20,593 nucleotides of DNA from Gammaproteobacteria bacterium (GTDB lineage: Bacteria > Pseudomonadota > Gammaproteobacteria > Pseudomonadales > Halomonadaceae). This document shows positions 1-6,742 of the stretch, piece after piece. The translations under genes were made by a program, and so were the position numbers. Location of the stretch: the NCBI GenBank assembly GCA_023485185.1, contig JAMCZP010000276.1, forward strand, positions 1 through 20,593, given 5' to 3'. A model generated the notes under the pieces. The model ran no database searches, was not told the DNA's origin, and saw nothing but the letters and a program-made list of their open reading frames with translations. Each line of letters begins with the position of its first letter. Within the stretch, counting starts at the first letter, position 1.

Positions 1-1
1 A

Positions 2-214
2 GAGATTGTCGATCGATTGAAAGCACCGCTAATGGTGATTGCTGCTGAGAATCGAACACGACCTACGGCGTTTATCGAAAACCGCGAACTGTTTGGCGAC
101 TTAATCGATAATGCCCGCTTTGTTGAGGCGTACTTAACTGCCTTAACGGCACTGCACGAACGTGGCGCACGCGCTACGCTAGAGGGGCTGGCGTCATCCA
201 AAGGAACGTTGTGA
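2..214 (+). CDS. Mannitol/polyol 2-dehydrogenase, C-terminal end (partial)
   Basis: Only the last 70 or so codons are in the window; the frame is open to the left edge, so the true start lies outside. The visible tail has the ending typical of long-chain mannitol dehydrogenases: an 'ELFGDLIDNARFVEAY' helix followed by 'GARATLEGL'. Enzymes of this family oxidise D-mannitol (or arabitol or sorbitol) to the ketose with NAD in the cytoplasm. The stop TGA overlaps the ATG of the xylulokinase gene by one base, so the two are translationally coupled. The order polyol dehydrogenase then xylulokinase matches the mannitol/arabitol operon of Pseudomonas (mtlD-mtlY), which supports the assignment. The exact substrate cannot be told from the tail. 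Confidence 0.75.
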   Translation, partial: EIVDRLKAPLMVIAAENRTRPTAFIENRELFGDLIDNARFVEAYLTALTALHERGARATLEGLASSKGTL

Positions 215-1701
215 TGTATATCGGGGTAGATTGCGGTACCCAGAGTACCAAGGTAGTGGTGGTGGACGTTGAGCGGGGAGTCATTCTCGCTGAAGCAAGC
301 TGTCCCCATCGCCTGGATGAAGGTGAAAATGGCCGCCGTGAACAGGCACCCGCCGAATGGTTAGCGGCGTTAAAGGGAGCGTTTTTTGCCGCCCTCGACA
401 AAGCCGGCGTATTGGCAAGCCAGGTACGCGGCATCGGCGTTTCCGGGCAGCAGCACGGCATGGTGGCACTCGATGCCGATGGCGCCCCGGTTTACCCTGC
501 CAAGCTATGGTGCGACACCGAAACCAGTGCTCAGAACGCCGACCTGGTCGCCCGTTTAGGCGGCGAGGCAGGCTGCCTTGAGAAGCTGGGTCTGGTACTG
601 CAAACCGGCTATACAGCGTCCAAAGTCGCTTGGCTACGCGAGCAACATCCCAATGCCTATCAGCGAATCGAAAGCCTGTTACTACCCCACGACTACCTTA
701 ATTACTGGTTAACCGGGGAGCGAGTTACCGAAGCTGGCGATGCCTCGGGTACCGGCTACTTTGATACCCGTAAACGCTGCTGGCAATTAGAGGTATTTGC
801 AGAGATTGCCCCAGAGTTAGACCCAACACGGGTGCTGCCCCGGCTACTTGAAGCTCACGAGCCGGTGGGGGTTGTCCGTCCGGCGGTGGCTCGTGAGTTG
901 GGGCTTGGCGATCAAGTGGTGGTCTCCTCCGGGGGTGGTGACAATATGCTCGGCGCTATTGGCACCGGCAATATCACCCCGGGACTGATTACGCTGAGTT
1001 TAGGTACTTCAGGCACGGTCTGCGCCTACTCGGCCACCCCCGTTGAGTGCGATAGCGCCATGGTGGCCAATTTCTGTTCCAGCACTGGCGGCTGGCTGCC
1101 ACTGATTTGCACTATGAATGTCACCTCGGCCACCACCCGGGTGCGCGAGTTGTTTGGTTTAGACCTAGCCGCGTTTAGCGATAAAGTAACAAGCGCGCCG
1201 ATAGGTGCTCAAGGCGTTACCGTACTGCCCTTTTTTAACGGCGAGCGGGTACCTATGTTGCCTGATGCCTCGGCGGACTTTCTTGGTCTGACCAGTTTAA
1301 ACACTACCCAGGCTAATTTGTGCCGGGCCGTGGTCGAAGGGGCCACTTTCGGGCTACGCTATGGGCTAGAATTACTGGGTGATTTAACCGCTGGTGCAAG
1401 CCAGATTCGTTTGATCGGTGGCGGCGCTAACAGCCCCGTGTGGCGGCAAATGGTGGCTGACATCACCGGGACTCAGGTAATTTGCCCTGAGATTACCGAT
1501 GCGGCCGCCTTGGGTGCCGCGCTTCAGGCGGCTTGGTGCGACCAACGCGCAGAGGGCGTAACGCTGGAAGCGCTGTGTGAACGTTTAGTCCATCTGGATG
1601 CGCAGTCGCTCGCTGACCCTCAGCCAGAACGGGTGGCTGCTTACCAACAGGTTTATGCACGCTATTGCGCAGCACTTGAACAACGCCATGGCGGCGCTTA
1701 A
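214..1701 (+). CDS. xylB: Xylulokinase (FGGY family)
   Basis: Phosphorylates D-xylulose with ATP to xylulose 5-phosphate, which enters the pentose phosphate pathway. The 495-residue length fits the family. Visible motifs are the N-terminal phosphate-binding strand 'YIGVDCGTQSTK' with Asp6, the xylulokinase signature 'GVSGQQHGMV' near residue 75, 'DASGTGYFD' near 176, and 'SSGGGDNMLG' carrying the likely catalytic base Asp243 (Asp6 and Asp233 in E. coli XylB). The C-terminal ATPase lobe has 'LIGGGANSPVW'. I chose ATG 214 rather than GTG 211 because AAGGA at 201-205 is better spaced from it and the product then starts like E. coli XylB (MYIG). It overlaps the upstream dehydrogenase stop by one base and is followed by tal after 19 bp, so the three form an operon. 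Confidence 0.93.
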   Translation: MYIGVDCGTQSTKVVVVDVERGVILAEASCPHRLDEGENGRREQAPAEWLAALKGAFFAALDKAGVLASQVRGIGVSGQQHGMVALDADGAPVYPAKLWCDTETSAQNADLVARLGGEAGCLEKLGLVLQTGYTASKVAWLREQHPNAYQRIESLLLPHDYLNYWLTGERVTEAGDASGTGYFDTRKRCWQLEVFAEIAPELDPTRVLPRLLEAHEPVGVVRPAVARELGLGDQVVVSSGGGDNMLGAIGTGNITPGLITLSLGTSGTVCAYSATPVECDSAMVANFCSSTGGWLPLICTMNVTSATTRVRELFGLDLAAFSDKVTSAPIGAQGVTVLPFFNGERVPMLPDASADFLGLTSLNTTQANLCRAVVEGATFGLRYGLELLGDLTAGASQIRLIGGGANSPVWRQMVADITGTQVICPEITDAAALGAALQAAWCDQRAEGVTLEALCERLVHLDAQSLADPQPERVAAYQQVYARYCAALEQRHGGA

Positions 1702-1720
1702 CAGCATATAAGGAGATTTT

Positions 1721-2674
1721 ATGACGAGCCAGCTGCAACAATTAAAGCAACATTCGCTTGTCGTCGCTGATACCGGCGATCTTGACGCTATTCGTCGTTA
1801 CCAGCCGCAGGATGCGACGACCAACCCTTCACTGCTGCTCAAAGCGTTTAGCTTGCCAGGTTATCAAGCGTTGATTGATGAAGAGTTGGGCAGCGTAAAG
1901 GCGTTGGGCGGTAACCGCGAAGATCAAATCAAACATGCCGTGGACCGCCTTGCAGTGGCTATGGGCAGTGAAATTTCGGCGGTCGTGCCTGGACGTGTAT
2001 CCACCGAAGTGGCTGCCCGGCTGTCGTTTGATACCCAAGCCAGTATTGCCAAAGCGCATGAGTTAATCGAACTGTATGACGCCCGTGGCGTGTCTCGTGA
2101 CCGTGTCTTGATTAAGCTGGCCTCTACCTGGGAAGGTATTCGTGCTGCGGAGGTGCTGGAGCGGGAAAACATTCAGTGTAACTTAACGCTTCTGTTCAGC
2201 GATGCTCAGGCCCAGGCGTGTTTCGATGCTGGCGTATTCCTGATTTCGCCTTTTGTGGGTCGTGTGACCGACTGGTACAAAAAAGAGACCGGCAGCGACT
2301 ACACGCCGGAAAATGATCCGGGCGTTAAATTTGTGCAGGGCGTTTGTGAACGCGCCAATCAGGGCGGCTACGACACTGTGGTAATGGGGGCCAGCTTCCG
2401 CACCACCGGCCAGGTGCTTGCCTTGGCAGGCTGCCCACGGCTCACCATCTCACCTGCGTTGCTTGAAGAGTTAGACGCGACGGAAGGTGACGTAAGTGCG
2501 CAAATCCGATCTGGTGATGGCACTGGTAAAACTGCTGAGCCGCTAAGCGAAGGCGCTTTCCGTTGGGGGCATAACCAAGACGCCATGGCGAACGATAAGC
2601 TCGCGGAAGGCATCCGTCGCTTCCACGAAGACCAGCTTGAACTCGAAAGCCTGATTGCGAAGCGGCTGAGCTAA
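1721..2674 (+). CDS. tal: Transaldolase
   Basis: Moves a dihydroxyacetone unit between sugar phosphates in the non-oxidative pentose phosphate pathway. The 317-residue length and residue numbering match E. coli TalB: the Schiff-base lysine is Lys132 in '[10 protein letters not shown]', with Asp17 in 'VVADTGD' and Glu96 in '[10 protein letters not shown]' at the expected places. '[10 protein letters not shown]' near residue 31 is another family signature. A strong AAGGAG sits five bases before ATG 1721. It closely follows xylB, so carbon entering as xylulose 5-phosphate can be rearranged to fructose 6-phosphate. In the Pseudomonas mannitol operon the third enzyme is a fructokinase (mtlZ), so transaldolase here suggests emphasis on pentose phosphate. 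The operon ends at a palindromic terminator 24 bp downstream. Confidence 0.96.
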   Translation: MTSQLQQLKQHSLVVADTGDLDAIRRYQPQDATTNPSLLLKAFSLPGYQALIDEELGSVKALGGNREDQIKHAVDRLAVAMGSEISAVVPGRVSTEVAARLSFDTQASIAKAHELIELYDARGVSRDRVLIKLASTWEGIRAAEVLERENIQCNLTLLFSDAQAQACFDAGVFLISPFVGRVTDWYKKETGSDYTPENDPGVKFVQGVCERANQGGYDTVVMGASFRTTGQVLALAGCPRLTISPALLEELDATEGDVSAQIRSGDGTGKTAEPLSEGAFRWGHNQDAMANDKLAEGIRRFHEDQLELESLIAKRLS

Positions 2675-2698
2675 CTCCGCTAACCGCTGTATAAAAAA

Positions 2699-2735
2699 AC
2701 GCCGCCCCAGCCAATTGGCTGGGGCGGCGTCGTTT
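2699..2735. terminator. Bidirectional terminator between convergent tal and cynS
   Basis: A perfect inverted repeat spans 2699-2730 (arm ACGCCGCCCCAGCC, centre AATT, no mismatch). It is preceded by an A-run (2692-2699) and followed by CGTTTTA. A run of T follows the hairpin on each strand, stronger for minus-strand transcripts. It lies between the stop of tal and the stop of cynS, which converge, so it can end both operons. Confidence 0.85.
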
Positions 2736-2758
2736 TAATAGTAGTTGAAAGCGATAAA

Positions 2759-3199
2759 TTACCAGGATTTATAAGGCAGGAACTTACCGTTCAGAGTTAG
2801 CAGTACGCGGTCGCCTTTCGGGTCTTCGATTTTGTCGACCTCCATGGTGAAGTCGATGGCGCTCATAATGCCGTCGCCAAACTTCTCCTGGACCACATCT
2901 TTCAGGGTTTCGCCGTAAACGCCGACCACTTCATACAGACGATAAACGAACGGGTCTTGGGGGATCGCTTCATCCCATGCTTTGGTGGGGAAGGCCACCA
3001 ACGCATCGGCAACATCGCTCTCTACTTCGAGCGCGTCGCAAATCTGATGGGCCACATCTTTGCTGGCACTGTTCATACCGTAGCAGGCGGAGGCGACCCA
3101 GACCGGCGACATGCCGACTGCTTTAGCGATATCGTCCCAGCTCATTTTTTTACGCGCTTTGGCGGCGAGCAGAGTGTGACGCATTTCGAGCTTATCCAT
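2759..3199 (-). CDS. cynS: Cyanase (cyanate hydratase)
   Basis: Converts cyanate and bicarbonate to carbamate and CO2; the carbamate breaks down to ammonia and CO2. This detoxifies cyanate and releases usable nitrogen. The 146 residues comprise an N-terminal helical domain resembling a HTH (residues 5-70) and the C-terminal catalytic domain. The three catalytic residues known from the E. coli decameric enzyme (Arg96, Glu99, Ser122) appear as Arg87 and Glu90 in 'YRLYE' and Ser113 in 'IMSAIDF'. It is the last gene of the cyn operon. Its start overlaps the end of cynD by 8 bp and its AAGGAG ribosome binding site lies inside cynD, so translation is likely coupled. A terminator lies just beyond its stop. 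Confidence 0.97.
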   Translation of the reverse strand: MDKLEMRHTLLAAKARKKMSWDDIAKAVGMSPVWVASACYGMNSASKDVAHQICDALEVESDVADALVAFPTKAWDEAIPQDPFVYRLYEVVGVYGETLKDVVQEKFGDGIMSAIDFTMEVDKIEDPKGDRVLLTLNGKFLPYKSW

Positions 3200-4127
3200 G
3201 ACGAATCTCCTTGGGTATGAACTTAACTAACTTCTCTTCGTGTGGGGGAGCGCTGCTATCGATCGGCTGATCGATCTTGGCCGGATTAACCCGCGTTGGG
3301 TAGCGCAAGCCTTTGGGTTTGTTCTCCTGGACGCGTAGATCGCTTGAGCGATTGACCAGAAAGTCGACCAGGTAATTACGGATGGTGTAGAAGTTGGGGT
3401 GCTTGATGATCTCGGCGCGATTGCGTGGCCGCGGCAGGTCAATTTCCACCGCTTCCGCAATACGTGCCTCGGGGCCGTTGGTCATCAAGAAAATCCGGTC
3501 AGCGAGCAGAATCGCCTCATCCACATCGTGGGTGATCATGAACACGGTTTGCTGGTCGTGGGTCCAGATTTTGATCAGCTCATCCTGAATCACCCCGCGG
3601 GTAAGCGCATCCAGGGCGCCAAACGGCTCATCAAGCAGCAGCAATTTAGGCTTGGTGGCAAAGGCGCGGGCGATACTCACCCGCTGGCGCATACCGCCAG
3701 AAAGCTGGGAGGGCTTGCGGCCTACCACTTCCTTTAGCCCGACCATCTCCAGGTACTTCATGCTGTGGTCAGTCACTTCGCGTTCGCTCCACTCTTTCCA
3801 GCGGGCGCGAACCCCGAAACGGACGTTTTCAAGGGCGGTCAGCCAGGGCAGCAGGCTGTAGTTTTGAAACACCACACCGCGCTCAAGTCCCGGGCCATTA
3901 ATCTCTTTGCCTTCCATGACCATGGAGCCATCGGAGAACTGATCTAGCCCGGCCAGGGCATTCATAATGGTCGACTTGCCGCAGCCAGAGTGGCCAATGA
4001 TGCAAACGAACTCGCCTTTTTGCAGTTGGAAGCTAACGTTTTCAAATACCGTAAGCGGCGCTGCATCTTTAGTGCTGCCAGGAAACCGTTTGGCGGCTTG
4101 CTGAACTTCGACAAAAGCGTGACTCAT
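3192..4127 (-). CDS. cynD: Cyanate/nitrate-type ABC transporter, ATP-binding protein
   Basis: Cytoplasmic ATPase subunit powering cyanate uptake with CynB and CynA. It belongs to the NrtD/SsuB/TauB branch. Motifs are complete: Walker A 'GHSGCGKST' at 45-53, Q-loop Gln88, signature 'LSGGMRQR' at 142-149, Walker B 'LLLLDEPFG' at 162-170, and switch His200. At 311 residues it is about 40-50 longer than usual family members; the extra is a C-terminal, proline- and charge-rich tail after about residue 250. GAGGAG lies eight bases before the ATG. The gap to cynB is 43 bp and the 3' end overlaps cynS by 8 bp. Family alone does not separate nitrate from cyanate; the neighbouring cyanase decides it. 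Confidence 0.92.
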   Translation of the reverse strand: MSHAFVEVQQAAKRFPGSTKDAAPLTVFENVSFQLQKGEFVCIIGHSGCGKSTIMNALAGLDQFSDGSMVMEGKEINGPGLERGVVFQNYSLLPWLTALENVRFGVRARWKEWSEREVTDHSMKYLEMVGLKEVVGRKPSQLSGGMRQRVSIARAFATKPKLLLLDEPFGALDALTRGVIQDELIKIWTHDQQTVFMITHDVDEAILLADRIFLMTNGPEARIAEAVEIDLPRPRNRAEIIKHPNFYTIRNYLVDFLVNRSSDLRVQENKPKGLRYPTRVNPAKIDQPIDSSAPPHEEKLVKFIPKEIRHG

Positions 4128-4170
4128 GATTTAACTCCTCGTGGTTGCTCTTTGTGTTCGCTCGCTTGAT

Positions 4171-5028
4171 TTATTCTGCGTAGGTCACAAAGCGCGCCAC
4201 ATAGGCCAGCGACATATCCAGCAGCATGCCGACGATACCGATCATCAAGATCGAGAAGATCACACTGGTAAGGTCCAGGTTGTTCCACTCATTCCACACG
4301 TAGTAGCCAATGCCAGTACCGCCCACGAGCATCTCGGCGGCGACAATCACCAGCCAGGCGATGCCAATCGAGATTCGCATGCCGGTTAAAATTGTTGGCG
4401 CAGCGGCGGGCAAAATGACCTTAAAGGCGGTTTTCAATGACGACAGCTCGTGGGTACGGGCGACATTGACCCAGTCTTGCCTTACCCCGGCGACCCCAAA
4501 GGCGGTATTCAACAGCATTGGCCAGATCGAGCAGATAAAAATCACGAAGATCGCCGAGGCTTCCGCATCACGGATGATAAACAGCGCCAACGGCATCCAG
4601 GCGAGCGGTGAGATAGGGCGCAGCACCTGAATAAATGGGTTCAGCGCCTTATACATCAGGGGCGACATGCCAATTAGAAAACCAATCGGGATGGCCACGG
4701 CGGCCGCCATTAAGTAGCCCGCCAGTACCCGATACAGCGAATAGCCCAGTTGGATTCCAATGCCTTTGTCGTTGGGTCCGGCGTCGTAAAACGGATCGGA
4801 AAGCTGCTCCCAGGCGCGCACCATAATGGCGGAAGGGGGCGGGACGCTGGCGGTCTCATCGGCACCGCCGAGCAGCATTTCATATTCGCTTAACTCGGCC
4901 CCGCCACCCAGGATGGGCACCCGGTTAAGGCCCTCCCAAAGACCTAATAGCAGCGCTAAAATAACTACCGCCAATAGGCCAGCACGTAGATTGAGGCTTA
5001 ATTTCCACTCGGTCGTTGTGCGATCCAT
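4171..5028 (-). CDS. cynB: Cyanate/nitrate-type ABC transporter, permease
   Basis: Inner-membrane channel subunit of the cyanate importer. The 285-residue protein has an N-terminal membrane helix (about residues 13-32), a periplasmic loop of about 60 residues, then the binding-protein-dependent permease core from about residue 85. The 'EAA' loop that contacts the ATPase is visible as 'ARTHELSSLKTAFKVILPAA' near residue 190, followed by the conserved 'GMRISIGIAWLVIVAAEM' helix typical of the NrtB/SsuC/TauC group. Only 2 bp separate it from the cynA stop, and its GGAG ribosome binding site overlaps that stop, so it is translated in step with cynA. Confidence 0.92.
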   Translation of the reverse strand: MDRTTTEWKLSLNLRAGLLAVVILALLLGLWEGLNRVPILGGGAELSEYEMLLGGADETASVPPPSAIMVRAWEQLSDPFYDAGPNDKGIGIQLGYSLYRVLAGYLMAAAVAIPIGFLIGMSPLMYKALNPFIQVLRPISPLAWMPLALFIIRDAEASAIFVIFICSIWPMLLNTAFGVAGVRQDWVNVARTHELSSLKTAFKVILPAAAPTILTGMRISIGIAWLVIVAAEMLVGGTGIGYYVWNEWNNLDLTSVIFSILMIGIVGMLLDMSLAYVARFVTYAE

Positions 5029-5030
5029 GG

Positions 5031-6443
5031 TTAGCTCCTGCCAATATCAAAACTTTGCAGATAGGCGTCGGGCTGGGTGTAATCGAAGGTTTTTCCCATG
5101 ATTTCGTAGTTACGTGAGGTCTCTTCAGGGGCGTCGTAGCCTAACTCGCGCATTACATCGCGGGCTTCGGTTGCTAGGAACACATCACGGGCTACCTGCT
5201 GATAATCCACATGACCTTCGATATAACCCCAACGCTTCATCTGGGTCAGAATCCACACCGCCATGGAGTGCCAGGGGAATGGGTCAAAGTCGATGCGGTC
5301 AGGCACGTTTTGCACTTCACCTAAACCGTCGGCATAGCGTCCGGTCAGCACCTGCTCAATGACCGTGACTGGTTGGTTGAGATAGTTGGTGGGCGCAATC
5401 GCTTCGGCGATCTCGGAGCGATTGGCCGGGTCGGATGAGTACTGGGTTGCGTCGATAATCGCCCGCAACAGGGCACCATAAGTATTGGGGTTTTCACGCG
5501 CGAAGGTGGCGCTAGTGGCAAAAGCGCAGCAGGGGTGGCCGTCCCAAATATCTTTGGTGAGCACATGAATAAAGCCAATGCGCTCGAATACCGCACGCTG
5601 GTTAAACGGGTCGGGCGATAAAAAGCCATCAATGTTGCCTGCCCGTAAGTTAGCAACCATCTCCGGGGGCGGGATCACGCGAATTTGAATATCCTGATCG
5701 GGGTCTAAGCCATGCTCGGCAACGTAGTAACGCAACAAGAAATTATGCATGGAGTACTCAAACGGTACGCCGAACGTAAAACCCTTCCATTGCTGAGGGT
5801 CGCGTTTATCCTGATGATCATTATGTAAAACGATCGCCTGACCGTTAATGTTTTCAATCGCCGGGGTAATAAAAGAGCGCTGTGACGAGCCTACGCCCAA
5901 GCTCATGGCGAGTGGCATAGGTGACAACATATGTGCGGCATCAAAGCGGTCATTAAGCGAATTATCGCGGATGAGTGCCCAGCCTGCGGTTTTAATAACA
6001 TTTACATTCAGGCCGTAGCGCTCATAAAAGCCCATGGGGTGGGCCATGATGATCGGCGTGGCACAGGTGATAGGGATAAAGCCGATATCCAACTCGGTCT
6101 TTTCCAAAGGCCCCAAATCTTCTTTAACTGCTGCTTTAATCGCATCCATGGGTAGCAGGCTTGCCAGCGCTGCGGCGACCGTGCCGCCGCCTACCAGTTT
6201 CGTAAACTGTCGGCGATGCATATCACTATGGCCAAACATGCCGCGCACTAAGGCGCTTTCAACCATTCGATCCATCATCGCGTCGCTATCGGTGGGTGCC
6301 GATGAAGGCCCTGCCTGGGACGATGTAATGATAGATTTAGTCGAAGGCTGACAATCGTGGCAATCACAATGCCTTCCATGGATAAGAGATTGACGGTGAT
6401 CGAACGGGTTCCCGAGACTGCTGTGGTCGTTGTTGTCTTTCAT
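5031..6443 (-). CDS. cynA: Cyanate/nitrate ABC transporter substrate-binding protein, Tat-exported
   Basis: Periplasmic solute-binding protein of the NrtA/CmpA family, first gene of the cyn operon. The 470 residues start with an unusual 72-residue segment containing the cluster 'HCDCHDC' (Cys26, Cys28, Cys31). Then comes a twin-arginine signal: Arg77-Arg78 in 'HRRQFTKLVGGG', a hydrophobic stretch, and 'AIKAA' as a plausible cleavage region. The mature part from about residue 110 has the family opening 'LDIGFIPITCATPIIMAHP'. A GAGGTG lies seven bases before ATG 6443. Comparable Cys-rich leaders precede the Tat motif in some proteobacterial NrtA-like proteins as I remember them, so I kept the long start. 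Substrate is inferred from cynS downstream. Confidence 0.9.
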   Translation of the reverse strand: MKDNNDHSSLGNPFDHRQSLIHGRHCDCHDCQPSTKSIITSSQAGPSSAPTDSDAMMDRMVESALVRGMFGHSDMHRRQFTKLVGGGTVAAALASLLPMDAIKAAVKEDLGPLEKTELDIGFIPITCATPIIMAHPMGFYERYGLNVNVIKTAGWALIRDNSLNDRFDAAHMLSPMPLAMSLGVGSSQRSFITPAIENINGQAIVLHNDHQDKRDPQQWKGFTFGVPFEYSMHNFLLRYYVAEHGLDPDQDIQIRVIPPPEMVANLRAGNIDGFLSPDPFNQRAVFERIGFIHVLTKDIWDGHPCCAFATSATFARENPNTYGALLRAIIDATQYSSDPANRSEIAEAIAPTNYLNQPVTVIEQVLTGRYADGLGEVQNVPDRIDFDPFPWHSMAVWILTQMKRWGYIEGHVDYQQVARDVFLATEARDVMRELGYDAPEETSRNYEIMGKTFDYTQPDAYLQSFDIGRS

Positions 6444-6529
6444 GGACGTTCACCTCACAGGAGCAAAAAAACAGATGGCTGCGCCGTCTTGGTGCGAAAT
6501 AGCAACATATGCGGCGTTACTGTGGTTAT

Positions 6530-6546
6530 TGCGATTTGTGTGCCAA
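6530..6546 (-). promoter_or_regulatory. Sigma-54 (-24/-12) promoter of cynABDS
   Basis: Read on the minus strand this is TTGGCAC-ACAAA-TCGCA. The GG and GC dinucleotides have exactly the 12-bp offset required by sigma-54 RNA polymerase, and only one core base differs from TGGCAC-N5-TTGC. It faces cynA, with a predicted start near 6519 and a leader of about 76 nt. A sigma-54 activator gene is divergent and palindromic sites lie upstream. Confidence 0.8.
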
Positions 6547-6629
6547 CTTGGTTATTTGATTTTTTAAGTAATTGTTTTTAAATAATTAAGAGTTATTTTG
6601 AGCAGCACTTTCAGTGAAGTGAATTAGCT

Positions 6630-6680
6630 ACGAAAAATCGTAAATAACGATATTTCGTTGTTTTATTGACGAAAAATCGT
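6630..6680. promoter_or_regulatory. Three ACGA-N4-TCGT palindromes, likely CynF enhancer sites
   Basis: Copies are at 6630-6641 (ACGAAAAATCGT), 6647-6658 (ACGATATTTCGT) and 6669-6680 (ACGAAAAATCGT). The outer two share a longer match (ACGAAAAATCGTAAAT). Centres are about 116, 133 and 155 bp upstream of the predicted cynA start, a normal distance for sigma-54 enhancers. The 50 bp between promoter and sites (6552-6599) is very AT-rich, suitable for bending. The third copy lies upstream of cynF, so it may also autoregulate that gene. Confidence 0.72.
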
Positions 6681-6742
6681 AAATGGCGCGGGAATTGAAT
6701 GGTTATGCAGAGATGTCGTCTTTGAGCCATGAGGAGCGCCCA

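Noticed and set aside
5999..6011. Half-match to the AcrR-type operator (TTACATTCA) inside cynA
   Set aside because: Only one half of the motif is present, the expected TGTATG partner is missing, and it lies in the middle of a coding sequence.
6683..6742. Extra 20 residues at the N-terminus of CynF
   Set aside because: No ribosome binding site before 6683, while 6743 has a strong one; kept only as an alternative.
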